Part shown: one piece after another, positions 38,501 to 51,316 of the stretch
Numbering within the stretch: position 1 is the first letter of the stretch
How the letters are laid out: each line of letters opens with the position of its first letter
Assembly (NCBI RefSeq): GCF_964355755.1
Contig: NC_092679.1
Location: 9,178,001-9,242,000, forward strand
From: Antedon mediterranea
Lineage: Eukaryota; Echinodermata; Crinoidea; Comatulida; Antedonidae
Direction of reading: 5' to 3'
Length of the DNA: 64,000 bases
Translations under genes and position numbers: made by a program
The notes under the pieces: generated by a model
Databases searched by the model: none
What the model saw: only the letters and a program-made list of their open reading frames with translations
What the model was told of the DNA's origin: nothing

Positions 38501-41030
38501 TTTCGAAAATCACAAAATGGTCTAAAATGTCTCCAAATGCGATTTGAAGCTATTCTAAGCACTTTGGTGTTTTTATGGAAACAATTTTTTTCGAAAATCA
38601 CAAAATGGTCTAAAACGTCTCCAAATGTGATTTGAAGCTATTCTGTACACTTTGATGTTTTTATGTTAGCAAGTTTTTTCGAAAATCACAAAATGGTCTA
38701 AAACGTCTACAAATGCGATTTGAAGCTAATCTGTACACTTTGATGTTTTTATGTTAACAAGTTTTTTCGAAAATCACAAAAGGGTCTAAAATGTCTGTAA
38801 ATGCGATTTGAAGCTATTTAAAGCACTTTGGTGTTTTTAGGTTAACAAGTTTTTTCGAAAATCACAAAATGGTCTAAAACGTCTACAAATGCGATTTGAA
38901 GCTATTCTAAGCACTTTTGTGTTTTTATGTTAACAAGTTTTTTCGAAAATCACAAAATGGTCTAAAATGTCTCCAAATGCGATTTGAAGCTATTCTAAGC
39001 ACTTTGGTGTTTTTATGGAAACAATTTTTTTCGAAAATCACAAAATGGTCTAAAACGTCTCCAAATGTGATTTGAAGCTATTCTGTACACTTTGATGTTT
39101 TTATGTTAGCAAGTTTTTTCGAAAATCACAAAATGGTCTAAAACGTCTACAAATGCGATTTGAAGCTAATCTGTACACTTTGATGTTTTTATGTTAACAA
39201 GTTTTTTCGAAAATCACAAAAGGGTCTAAAATGTCTGTAAATGCGATTTGAAGCTATTTAAAGCACTTTGGTGTTTTTAGATTAACAAGTTTTTTCGAAA
39301 ATCACAAAATGGTCTAAAACGTCTACAAATGCGATTTGAAGCTATTCTAAGCACTTTTGTGTTTTTATGTTAACAGGTTTTTTCGAAAATCACAAAATGG
39401 TCTAAAACGTCTCCAAATGCGATTTGAAGCTATTTTAAGCACTTTGGTGTTTTTGTGTTAACAAGTTTTTCGAAAATCACAAAATGGTCTAAAACGTTTC
39501 CAAATGCGATTTGAAGCTATTCTGTACACTTTGATGTTTTGTGTGAAAATTTTCTTTCGAAATGCTCAAAATGGTCAAAAACGTTTTTAAATACGATATT
39601 AAGCTACTTTGTGCTCTTTGATGTTTTTGTGTGAAATGTTTTATCGAAATGCTCAAAATGGTCTAAAACGGTTTCTAATGTGATTTCAAGCACTTTGATG
39701 TTTTTGTGTAACCAAGTTTTTCGAAAATCACAAAATTGTCTAAAACGTCTCCAAATGCGATTTGAAGCTATTCTGTACACTTTGATGTTTTTATGTTAAC
39801 AAGTTTTTCGAAAATCACAAAATGGTCTAAAACGTCTCCAAATGCGATTTGAAGCTATTCTGTACACTTTGATGTTTTTATGTTAACAAGTTTTTCGAAA
39901 ATCACAAAATGGTCTAAAACGTCTCTAAATGCGATTTGAAGCTTTTCTGTACACTTTAATGTTTTTATGTTAACTTTTTTCGAAAATCACAAAATGGTCT
40001 AAATTTTCTCCAAATGCGATTTGAAGCTATTCTAAGCACTTTGATGTTTTTATGTTAACAAGTTTTTTCGAAAATCACAAAATGGTCTAAAACGTCTCCA
40101 ATAGCGATTTTAAGCTATTCTGTACACTTTGATGTTTTTATGTTAACAAGTTTTTCGAAAATCACAAAATGGTCTAAAACGTCTCCAAATGCGATTTTAA
40201 GCTATTCTAAGCACTTTGGTGTTTTTATGTTAACAAGTTTTTTTGAAAATCACAAAATGGTCTAAAACGTCTCTAAATGCGATTTGAAGCTTTTCTGTAC
40301 ACTTTGATGTTTTTATGTTAACAACTTTTTTCGAAAATCACAAAATGGTCTAAAATGTCTCCAAATGCGATTTGAAGCTATTCTAAGCACTTTGGTGTTT
40401 TTATGGAAACAATTTTTTTCGAAAATCACAAAATGGTCTAAAACGTCTCCAATAGCGATTTGAAGCTTTTCTGTACACTTTGGTGTTTTTATGTTAACAA
40501 GTTTTTTCGAAAATCACAAAATGGTCTAAAACGTCTCCAAATGCGATTTGAAGCTAATCTGTACACTTTGATGTTTTTATGTTAATAAGTTTTTTCGAAA
40601 ATCACAAAATGGTCTAAAACGTTTCAAAATGCGATTTGAAGCTTTTCTTTACACTTTGGTGTTTTTATGTTAACAAGTTTTTTCGAAAATCACAAAATGG
40701 TCTAAAACGTCTCCAAATGCGATTTGAAGCTATTCTGTACACTTTGATGTTTTTATGTTAACAAGTTTTTTCGAAGATCACAAAATGGTCTAAAACGTCT
40801 ACAAATGCAATTTGAAGCTATTCTAAACACTTTTGTGTTTTTATGTTAACAAGTTTTTTTCGAAAATCACAAAATGGTCTAAAACGTCTGCAAATGCGAT
40901 TTTAAACTATTCTTAGCACATTGGTGTTTTTATTTAAACAAATTTTTTCGAAACTCACAAAATGGTCTAAAACGTCTCCAAATGCGATTTGAAGCTATTT
41001 TAAGCACTTTGGTGTTTTTGTGTTAACAAG
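35551..41030 (+). repeat. 5480-bp unit, copy 3 of 3
   Basis: Full-length copy of 26771-32250 at offset 8780. F markers are at 35953, 38123 and 39603, with a module at 37229-38257. It ends where the T-run reads tttttcgaaatgctc instead of ttttttcgaaaatc. Confidence 0.9.
37229..38257 (+). repeat. 12-monomer module (1029 bp)
   Basis: Complete, G at 37404, F marker at 38123; D has gtttataatg, as in its two sister copies. Confidence 0.87.
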
Positions 41031-41905
41031 TTTTTCGAAATGCTCAAAATGGTCTAAAACGTTTTTAAACACGATATTAAGCTATTTTGTGCTCTTTGAT
41101 GTTTTTTTGTGAAAAGTTTTAGCAAAATGCTCAAAATGGTCTAAAACGATTTCTAATGTGATTTTAAGCACTTTGATGTTTTTATGTTAACTAGTTTTTT
41201 CGAAAATCACAAAATGGTCTAAAACGTCTCCAAATGCGATTTGAAGCTATTTTAAGCACTTAGGTGCTTTTGTGTAACCAAGTTTTTTTGAAAATCACAA
41301 AAGGGTCTAAAATGTCTCCAAATGTGATTTGAAGCTATTTTAAGCAGTTTGGTGTTTTTGTGTTAACAAGTTTTTCGAAAATCACAAAATTGTCTAAAAC
41401 GTCTCCAAATGCGATTTGAAGCTATTCTGTACACTTTGATGTTTTTATGTTAACAAGTTTTTTAGAAAATCACAAAATGGTCTAAAACATCTCCAAATGC
41501 GATTTAAAGCTATTTTAAGCACTTTGGTGTTTTTATGTTAACAAGTTTTTTCGAAAATCACAAAATGGTCTAAAACGTCTCCAAATGCGATTTGAAGCTA
41601 TTTTAAGCACTTTGGTGTTTTTGTGTTAACAAGTTTTTCGAAATGCTCAAAATGGTCTAAAACGTTTCCAAATGCGATTTGAAGCTATTCTGTACACTTT
41701 GATGTTTTGTGTGAAAATTTTCTGTCGAAATGCTCAAAATGGTCAAAAACGTTTTTAAATACGATATTAAGCTACTTTGTGCTCTTTGATGTTTTTGTGT
41801 GAAATGTTTTATCAAAATGCTCAAAATGGTCTAAAACGGTTTCTAATGTGATTTCAAGCACTTTGATGTTTTTGTGTAACCAAGTTTTTCGAAAATCACA
41901 AAATT
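40877..41905 (+). repeat. 12-monomer module (1029 bp)
   Basis: Complete, G at 41052, F marker at 41771. J has gcagtttgg, and F ends tttatcaaaatgc (CpG to CpA), both shared with 45876-46904. Confidence 0.87.
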
Positions 41906-42395
41906 GTCTAAAACGTCTCCAAATGCGATTTGAAGCTATTCTGTACACTTTGATGTTTTTATGTTAACAAGTTTTTCGAAAATCACAAAATGGTCTAAAA
42001 CGTCTCCAAATGCGATTTTAAGCTATTCTAAGCACTTTGGTGTTTTTATGTTAACAAGTTTTTTTGAAAATCACAAAATGGTCTAAAACGTCTCTAAATG
42101 CGATTTGAAGCTTTTCTGTACACTTTGATGTTTTTATGTTAACAACTTTTTTCGAAAATCACAAAATGGTCTAAAATGTCTCCAAATGCGATTTGAAGCT
42201 ATTTTAAGCACTTTGGTGTCTTTATGGAAACAATTTTTTTCGAAAATCACAAAATGGTCTAAAACGTCTCCAATAGCGATTTGAAGCTTTTCTGTACACT
42301 TTGGTGTTTTTATGTTAACAATTTTTTTCGAAAATCACAAAATGGTCTAAAACGTCTCCAAATGCGATTTGAAGCTATTCTGTACACTTTGATGT
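40932..42395 (+). repeat. 1.46-kb duplication, offset 4999, copy 1
   Basis: It matches 45931-47394. Private marks are gcagtttgg, atcaaaatgc, and ggtgtctttatgg (42214 and 47213). The copies part where one reads gatgttttta and the other gatgttttgtg. Confidence 0.85.
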
Positions 42396-43472
42396 TTTTA
42401 TGTTAACAAGTTTTTTCGAAAATCACAAAATGGTCTAAAACGTTTCCAAATGCGATTTGAAGCTATTCTGTACACTTTGATGTTTTGTGTGAAAATTTTC
42501 TGTCGAAATGCTCAAAATGGTCAAAAACGTTTTTAAATACGATATTAAGCTACTTTGTGCTCTTTGATGTTTTTGTGTGAAATGTTTTATCGAAATGCTC
42601 AAAATGGTCTAAAACGGTTTCTAATGTGATTTCAAGCACTTTGATGTTTTTGTGTAACCAAGTTTTTCGAAAATCACAAAATTGTCTAAAACGTCTCCAA
42701 ATGCGATTTGAAGCTATTCTGTACACTTTGGTGTTTTTATGTTAACAAGTTTTTTCGAAAATCACAAAATGGTCTAAAACGTCTCCAAATACGATTTAAA
42801 GCTATTTTAAGCACTTTTGTGTTTTTGTGTAACCAAGTTTTTTCGAAAATCACAAAAGGGTCTAAAATGTCTGTAAATGCGATTTGAAGCTATTTAAAGC
42901 ACTTTGGTGTTTTTAGGTTAACAAGTTTTTTCGAAAATCACAAAATGGTCTAAAACGTCTACAAATGCGATTTGAAGCTATTCTAAGCACTTTTGTGTTT
43001 TTATGTTAACAAGTTTTTTCGAAAATCACAAAATGGTCTAAAACGTCTCCAAATGCGATTTGAAGCTATTTTAAGCACTTTGGTGTTTTTGTGTTAACAA
43101 GTTTTTCGAAATGCTCAAAATGGTCTAAAACGTCTCCAAATGCGATTTGAAGCTATTCTAAGCACTTTGGTGTTTTTATGTTAACAAGTTTTTTCGAAAA
43201 TCACAAAATGGTATAAAACGTCTCCAAATGCGATTTGAAGTTTTTCTAAGCACTTTGGTGTTTTTATGTTAACAAGTTTTTTCGAAAATCACAAAATGGT
43301 CTAAAACGTTTCCAAATGCGATTTGAAGCTATTCTGTACACTTTGATGTTTTGTGTGAAAATTTTCTTTTGAAATGCTCAAAATGGTCAAAAACGTTTTT
43401 AAATACGATATTAAGCTACTTTGTGCTCTTTGATGTTTTTGTGTGAAATGTTTTATCGAAATGCTCAAAATG

Positions 43473-43560
43473 GTCTAAAACGGTTTCTAATGCGATTTTA
43501 AGCTATTCTAAGCACTTTTGTGTTTTTATGTTAACAAGTTTTTTTGAAAATCACAAAATG
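43473..43560 (+). repeat. D hybrid monomer
   Basis: It starts as D (gtctaaaacggtttctaatg) but continues as an ordinary 88-bp monomer (cgattttaagctattctaag). It thus has no 10-bp D deletion. The same hybrid is at 47518-47605, so one crossover was then duplicated. Confidence 0.85.
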
Positions 43561-44427
43561 GTCTAAAACGTCTCTAAATGCGATTTGAAGCTTTTCTGTA
43601 CACTTTGATGTTTTTATGTTAACAACTTTTTTCGAAAATCACAAAATGGTCTAAAATGCGATTTTAAGCTATTCTAAGCACTTTGGTGTTTTTATGTTAA
43701 CAAGTTTTTTTGAAAATCACAAAATGGTCTAAAACGTCTCTAAATGCGATTTGAAGCTTTTCTGTACACTTTGATGTTTTTATGTTAACAAGTTTTTTCG
43801 AAAATCACAAAATGGTCTAAAATGTCTCCAAATGCGATTTGAAGCTATTCTAAGCACTTTGGTGTTTTTATGGAAACAATTTTTTTCGAAAATCACAAAA
43901 TGGTCTAAAACGTCTCCAATAGCGATTTCAAGCTTTTCTTTACACTTTGGTGTTTTTATGTTAACAAGTTTTTTCGAAAATCACAAAATGGTCTAAAACG
44001 TCTCCAAATGCGATTTGAAGCTATTCTGTACACTTTGATGTTTTTATGTTAACAAGTTTTTTCGAAAATCACAAAATGGTCTAAAATGTCTCCAAATGCG
44101 ATTTGAAGCTATTCTAAGCACTTTGGTGTTTTTATGGAAACATTTTTTTTCGAAAATCACAAAATGGTCTAAAACGTCTCCAATAGTGATTTGAAGCTTT
44201 TCTTTACACTTTGGTGTTTTTATGTTAAGTTTTTTCGAAAATCACAAAATGGTCTAAAACGTCTCCAAATTCGATTTGAAGCTATTCTGTACACTTTGAT
44301 GTTTTTATGTTAACAAGTTTTTTCGAAAATCACAAAATGGTCTAAAACGTCTACAAATGCGATTTGAAGCTATTCTAAGCACTTTTGTGTTTTTATGTTA
44401 ACAAGTTTTTTCGAAAATCACAAAATG

Positions 44428-45524
44428 GTCTAAAACGTCTGCAAATGCGATTTGAAACTATTCTTAGCACATTGGTGTTTTTATTTAAACAAATTTTTTC
44501 GAAACTCACAAAATGGTCTAAAACGTCTCCAAATGCGATTTGAAGCTATTTTAAGCACTTTAGTGTTTTTGTGTTAACAAGTTTTTCGAAATGCTCAAAA
44601 TGGTCTAAAACGTTTTTAAACACGATATTAAGCTCACAAAACGTCTCCAAATGCGATTTGAAGCTATTCTGTACACTTTGATGTTTTTATGTTAACAAGT
44701 TTTTCTTTACACTTTGGTGTTTTTATGTTAACAAGTTTTTTCGAAAATCACAAAATGGTCTAAAACGATTTCTAATGTGATTTTAAGCACTTTGATGTTT
44801 TTATGTTAACTAGTTTTTTCGAAAATCACAAAATGGTCTAAAACGTCTCCAAATGCGATTTGAAGCTATTTTAAGCACTTAGGTGCTTTTGTGTAACCAA
44901 GTTTTTTTGAAAATCACAAAAGGGTCTAAAATGTCTCCAAATGTGATTTGAAGCTATTTTAAGCACTTTGGTGTTTTTGTGTTAACAAGTTTTTCGAAAA
45001 TCACAAAATTGTCTAAAACGTCTCCAAATGCGATTTGAAGCTATTCTGTACACTTTGATGTTTTTATGTTAACAAGTTTTTTAGAAAATCACAAAATGGT
45101 CTAAAACATCTCCAAATGCGATTTAAAGCTATTTTAAGCACTTTAGTGTTTTTATGTTAACATGTTTTTTCGAAAATCACAAAATGGTCTAAAACGTCTC
45201 CAAATGCGATTTGAAGCTATTTTAAGCACTTTGGTGTTTTTGTGTTAACAAGTTTTTCGAAATGCTCAAAATGGTCTAAAACGTTTCCAAATGCGATTTG
45301 AAGCTATTCTGTACACTTTGATGTTTTGTGTGAAAATTTTCTGTCGAAATGCTCAAAATGGTCAAAAACGTTTTTAAATACGATATTAAGCTACTTTGTG
45401 CTCTTTGATGTTTTTGTCTGAAATGTTTTATCGAAATGCTCAAAATGGTCTAAAACGGTTTCTAATGTGATTTCAAGCACTTTGATGTTTTTGTGTAACC
45501 AAGTTTTTCGAAAATCACAAAATT
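44428..45524 (+). repeat. Broken module (1097 bp, G disrupted)
   Basis: X and Y (44428-44602) are present, but G stops after 32 bp at 44634. A 123-bp piece of ordinary monomer (44635-44757) replaces the last 55 bp of G. H to D follow normally (44758-45524, 767 bp, exactly 854 minus 87). The inserted piece itself has a second join at about 44700, where gttaacaag runs into tttttctttacac. Confidence 0.88.
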
Positions 45525-45875
45525 GTCTAAAACGTCTCCAAATGCGATTTGAAGCTATTCTGTACTCTTTGATGTTTTTATGTTAACAAGTTTTTCGAAA
45601 ATCACAAAATGGTCTAAAACGTCTCCAAATGCGATTTTAAGCTATTCTAAGCACTTTGGTGTTTTTATGTTAACAAGTTTTTTTGAAAATCACAAAATGG
45701 TCTAAAACGTCTCTAAATGCGATTTGAAGCTTTTCTGTACACTTTGATGTTTTTATGTTAACAAGTTTTTTCGAAAATCACAAAATGGTCTAAAATGTCT
45801 CCAAATGCGATTTGAAGCTATTCTAAGCACTTTGGTGTTTTTATGTTAAAAAGTTTTTTCGAAAATCACAAAATG

Positions 45876-46904
45876 GTCTAAAACGTCTACAAATGCGATT
45901 TGAAGCTATTCTAAGCACTTTTGTGTTTTTATTTAAACAAATTTTTTCGAAACTCACAAAATGGTCTAAAACGTCTCCAAATGCGATTTGAAGCTATTTT
46001 AAGCACTTTGGTGTTTTTGTGTTAACAAGTTTTTCGAAATGCTCAAAATGGTCTAAAACGTTTTTAAACACGATATTAAGCTATTTTGTGCTCTTTGATG
46101 TTTTTTTGTGAAAAGTTTTAGCAAAATGCTCAAAATGGTCTAAAACGATTTCTAATGTGATTTTAAGCACTTTGATGTTTTTATGTTAACTAGTTTTTTT
46201 GAAAATCACAAAATGGTCTAAAACGTCTCCAAATGCGATTTGAAGCTATTTTAAGCACTTAGGTGCTTTTGTGTAACCAAGTTTTTTTGAAAATCACAAA
46301 AGGGTCTAAAATGTCTCCAAATGTGATTTGAAGCTATTTTAAGCAGTTTGGTGTTTTTGTGTTAACAAGTTTTTCGAAAATCACAAAATTGTCTAAAACG
46401 TCTCCAAATGCGATTTGAAGCTATTCTGTACACTTTGATGTTTTTATGTTAACAAGTTTTTTAGAAAATCACAAAATGGTCTAAAACATCTCCAAATGCG
46501 ATTTAAAGCTATTTTAAGCACTTTGGTGTTTTTATGTTAACAAGTTTTTTCGAAAATCACAAAATGGTCTAAAACGTCTCCAAATGCGATTTGAAGCTAT
46601 TTTAAGCACTTTGGTGTTTTTGTGTTAACAAGTTTTTCGAAATGCTCAAAATGGTCTAAAACGTTTCCAAATGCGATTTGAAGCTATTCTGTACACTTTG
46701 ATGTTTTGTGTGAAAATTTTCTGTCGAAATGCTCAAAATGGTCAAAAACGTTTTTAAATACGATATTAAGCTACTTTGTGCTCTTTGATGTTTTTGTGTG
46801 AAATGTTTTATCAAAATGCTCAAAATGGTCTAAAACGGTTTCTAATGTGATTTCAAGCACTTTGATGTTTTTGTGTAACCAAGTTTTTCGAAAATCACAA
46901 AATT
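45876..46904 (+). repeat. 12-monomer module (1029 bp), chimeric X
   Basis: Complete, G at 46051, F marker at 46770. Its X starts as an ordinary monomer (tctacaaatg, ctaagcacttttg) and becomes X only at atttaaac (45931). That is the left end of the 4999-offset duplication. Confidence 0.85.
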
Positions 46905-47394
46905 GTCTAAAACGTCTCCAAATGCGATTTGAAGCTATTCTGTACACTTTGATGTTTTTATGTTAACAAGTTTTTCGAAAATCACAAAATGGTCTAAAAC
47001 GTCTCCAAATGCGATTTTAAGCTATTCTAAGCACTTTGGTGTTTTTATGTTAACAAGTTTTTTTGAAAATCACAAAATGGTCTAAAACGTCTCTAAATGC
47101 GATTTGAAGCTTTTCTGTACACTTTGATGTTTTTATGTTAACAACTTTTTTCGAAAATCACAAAATGGTCTAAAATGTCTCCAAATGCGATTTGAAGCTA
47201 TTCTAAGCACTTTGGTGTCTTTATGGAAACAATTTTTTTCGAAAATCACAAAATGGTCTAAAACGTCTCCAATAGCGATTTGAAGCTTTTCTGTACACTT
47301 TGGTGTTTTTATGTTAACAATTTTTTTCGAAAATCACAAAATGGTCTAAAACGTCTCCAAATGCGATTTGAAGCTATTCTGTACACTTTGATGT
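45931..47394 (+). repeat. 1.46-kb duplication, offset 4999, copy 2
   Basis: Partner of 40932-42395, with the same private marks. The next monomers (47395-47605) match the E-F-D hybrid group at about 43.35-43.56 kb. Confidence 0.85.
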
Positions 47395-49580
47395 TTTGTG
47401 TGAAAATTTTCTTTTGAAATGCTCAAAATGGTCAAAAACGTTTTTAAATACGATATTAAGCTACTTTGTGCTCTTTGATGTTTTTGTGTGAAATGTTTTA
47501 TCGAAATGCTCAAAATGGTCTAAAACGGTTTCTAATGCGATTTTAAGCTATTCTAAGCACTTTTGTGTTTTTATGTTAACAAGTTTTTTTGAAAATCACA
47601 AAATGGTCTAAAACGTCTCTAAATGCGATTTGAAACTTTTCTGTACACTTTGATGTTTTTATGTTAACAACTTTTTTCGAAAATCACAAAATGGTCTAAA
47701 ATGTCTCCAAATGCGATTTGAAGCTATTCTAAGCACTTTGGTGTTTTTATGGAAACAATTTTTTTCGAAAATCACAAAATGGTCTAAAACGTCTCCAATA
47801 GCGATTTGAAGCTTTTCTGTACACTTTGATGTTTTTATGTTAACAAGTTTTTTCGAAAATCACAAAATGGTCTAAAACGTCTCCAAATGCGATTTGGAGC
47901 TATTCTGTACACTTTGATGTTTTTATGTTAACAAGTTTTTTCGAAAATCACAAAATGGTCTAAAACGTTTCCAAATGCGATTTGAAGCTATTCTGTACAC
48001 TTTGATGTTTTGTGTGAAAATTTTCTGTCGAAATGCTCAAAATGGTCAAAAACGTTTTTAAATACGATATTAAGCTACTTTGTGCTCTTTGATGTTTTTT
48101 TGTGAAATGTTTTATCGAAATGCTCAAAATGGTCTAAAACGGTTTCTAATGTGATTTCAAGAACTTTTATGTTTTTGTGTAACCAAGATTTTCGAAAATC
48201 ACAAAATTGTCTAAAACGTCTCCAAATGCGATTTGAAGCTATTCTGTACACTTTGATGTTTTTATGTTAACAAGTTTTTCGAAAATCACAAAATGGTCTA
48301 AAACGTCTCCAAATGCGATTTGAAGCTATTCTGTACACTTTGATGTTTTTATGTTAACAAGTTTTTCGAAAATCACAAAATGGTCTAAAACGTCTCTAAA
48401 TGCGATTTGAAGCTTTTCTGTACACTTTGATGTTTTTATGTTAACAACTTTTTTCGAAAATCACAAAATGGTCTAAAACGTCTACAAATGCGATTTGAAG
48501 CTATTCTAAGCACTTTTGTGTTTTTATGTTAACAAGTTTTTTCGAAAATAACAAAATGGTCTAAAACGTCTGCAAATGCGATTTGAAGCTATTTTAAGCA
48601 CTTTGGTGTTTTTGTGTTAACAAGTTTTTCGAAATGCTCAAAATGGTCTAAAACGTTTCCAAATGCGATTTGAAGCTATTCTGTACACTTTGATGTTTTG
48701 TGTGAAAATTTTCTGTCGAAATGCTCAAAATGGTCAAAAACGTTTTTAAATACGATATTAAGCTACTTTGTGCTCTTTGATGTTTTTGTGTGAAATGTTT
48801 TATCGAAATGCTCAAAATGGTTTAAAACGGTTTCTAATGTGATTTCAAGCACTTTGATGTTTTTGTGTAACCAAGTTTTTCGAAAATCACAAAATTGTCT
48901 AAAACGTCTCCAAATGCGATTTGAAGCTATTCTGTACACTTTGGTGTTTTTATGTTAACAAGTTTTTTCGAAAATCACAAAATGGTCTAAAACGTCTCCA
49001 AATGCGATTTAAAGCTATTTTAAGCACTTTTGTGTTTTTGTATTAACAAGTTTTTCGAAAATCACAAAATGGTCTAAAACGTTTCCAAATGCGATTTGAA
49101 GCTATTCTGTACACTTTGATGTTTTGTGTGAAAATTTTCTTTCGAAATGCTCAAAATGGTCAAAAAAGTTTTTAAATACGATATTAAGCTACTTTGTGCT
49201 CTTTGATGTTTTTGTGTGAAATGTTTTATCGAAATGCTCAAAATGGTCTAAAACGGTTTCTAATGTGATTTCAAGCACTTTGATGTTTTTGTGTAACCAA
49301 GTTTTTCGAAAATCACAAAATTGTCTAAAACGTCTCCAAATGCGATTTGAAGCTATTCTGTACACTTTGATGTTTTTATGTTAACAAGTTTTTCGAAAAT
49401 CACAAAATGGTCTAAAACGTCTCCAAATGCGATTTGAAGCTATTCTGTACACTTTGATGTTTTTATGTTAACAAGTTTTTCGAAAATCACAAAATGGTCT
49501 AAAACGTCTCTAAATGCGATTTGAAGCTTTTCTGTACACTTTGATGTTTTTATGTTAACAACTTTTTTCGAAAATCACAA
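47395..49580 (+). repeat. Ordinary monomers with four E-F-D trimers
   Basis: F markers are at 47460, 48073, 48762 and 49188. From about 48.19 to 50.98 kb the sequence follows 8.93-11.73 kb at offset 39252, including cgaaaataac at 48543 and gtcaaaaaag at 49159. One-off changes are gatttggagc at 47891 and gtattaac near 49039. No gene. Confidence 0.83.
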
Positions 49581-50287
49581 AATGGTCTAAAATGTCTCCA
49601 AATGCGATTTGAAGCTATTCTAAGCACTTTGATGTTTTTATGTTACCAAGTTTTTTCGAAAATCACAAAATGGTCTAAAATGTCTCCAATAGCGATTTTA
49701 AGCTATTCTGTACACTTTGATGTTTTTATGTTAACAAGTTTTTCGAAAATCACAAAATGGTCTAAAACGTCTCCAAATGCGATTTTAAGCTATTCTAAGC
49801 ACTTTGGTGTTTTTATGTTAACAAGTTTTTTTGAAAATCACAAAATGGTCTAAAACGTCTCTAAATGCGATTTGAAGCTTTTCTGTACACTTTGATGTTT
49901 TTATGTTAACAACTTTTTTCGAAAATCACAAAATGGTCTAAAATGTCTCCAAATGCGATTTGAAGCTATTCTAAGCACTTTGGTGTTTTTATGGAAACAA
50001 TTTTTTTCGAAAATCACAAAATGGTCTAAAACGTCTCCAATAGCGATTTGAAGCTTTTCTGTACACTTTGGTGTTTTTATGTTAACAAGTTTTTTCGAAA
50101 ATCACAAAATGGTCTAAAACGTCTCCAAATGCGATTTGAAGCTAATCTGTACACTTTGATGTTTTTATGTTAACAAGTTTTTTCGAAGATCACAAAATGG
50201 TCTAAAACGTCTACAAATGCAATTTGAAGCTATTCTAAGCACTTTTGTGTTTTTATGTTAACAAGTTTTTTCGAAAATCACAAAATG

Positions 50288-51316
50288 GTCTAAAACGTCT
50301 GCAAATGCGATTTTAAACTATTCTTAGCACATTGGTGTTTTTATTTAAACAAATTTTTTCGAAACTCACAAAATGGTCTAAAACGTCTCCAAATGCGATT
50401 TGAAGCTATTTTAAGCACTTTGGTGTTTTTGTGTTAACAAGTTTTTCGAAATGCTCAAAATGGTCTAAAACGTTTTTAAACACGATATTAAGCTATTTTG
50501 TGCTCTTTGGTGTTTTTTTGTGAAAAGTTTTAGCAAAATGCTCAAAATGGTCTAAAACGATTTCTAATGTGATTTTAAGCACTTTGATGTTTTTATGTTA
50601 ACTAGTTTTTTCGAAAATCACAAAATGGTCTAAAACGTCTCCAAATGCGATTTGAAGCTATTTTAAGCACTTAAGTGCTTTTGTGTAACCAAGTTTTTTT
50701 GAAAATCACAAAAGGGTCTAAAATGTCTCCAAATGTGATTTGAAGCTATTTTAAGCACTTTGGTGTTTTTGTGTTAACAAGTTTTTCGGAAATCACAAAA
50801 TTGTCTAAAACGTCTCCAAATGCGATTTGAAGCTATTCTGTACACTTTGATGTTTTTATGTTAACAAGTTTTTTAGAAAATCACAAAATGGTCTAAAACA
50901 TCTCCAAATGCGATTTAAAGCTATTTTAAGCACTTTGGTGTTTTTATGTTAACAAGTTTTTTCGAAAATCACAAAATGGTCTAAAACGTCTCCAAATGCG
51001 ATTTGAAGCTATTTTAAGCACTTTGGTGTTTTTGTGTTAACAAGTTTTTCGAAATGCTCAAAATGGTCTAAAACGTTTCCAAATGCGATTTGAAGCTATT
51101 CTGTACACTTTGATGTTTTGTGTGAAAATTTTCTGTCGAAATGCTCAAAATGGTCAAAAACGTTTTTAAATACGATATTAAGCTACTTTGTGCTCTTTGA
51201 TGTTTTTGTGTGAAATGTTTTATCGAAATGCTCAAAATGGTCTAAAACGGTTTCTAATGTGATTTCAAGCACTTTGATGTTTTTGTGTAACCAAGTTTTT
51301 CGAAAATCACAAAATT
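50288..51316 (+). repeat. 12-monomer module (1029 bp)
   Basis: Complete, G at 50463, F marker at 51182, I with the cttaag form. Confidence 0.87.

Larger units (their letters stand above)
42396..45875 (+). repeat. Patchwork region of hybrid and broken monomers
   Basis: Ordinary monomers, E-F-D trimers (F 42549 and 43413) and several one-off changes: gtataaaacg at 43209, gaagtttttc near 43238, a D hybrid at 43473, the 78-bp monomer at 43649, ttatgttaagtttt at 44220 with acaa lost, and the broken module at 44428. It matches no other place in the window over its full length. No gene. Confidence 0.8.
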
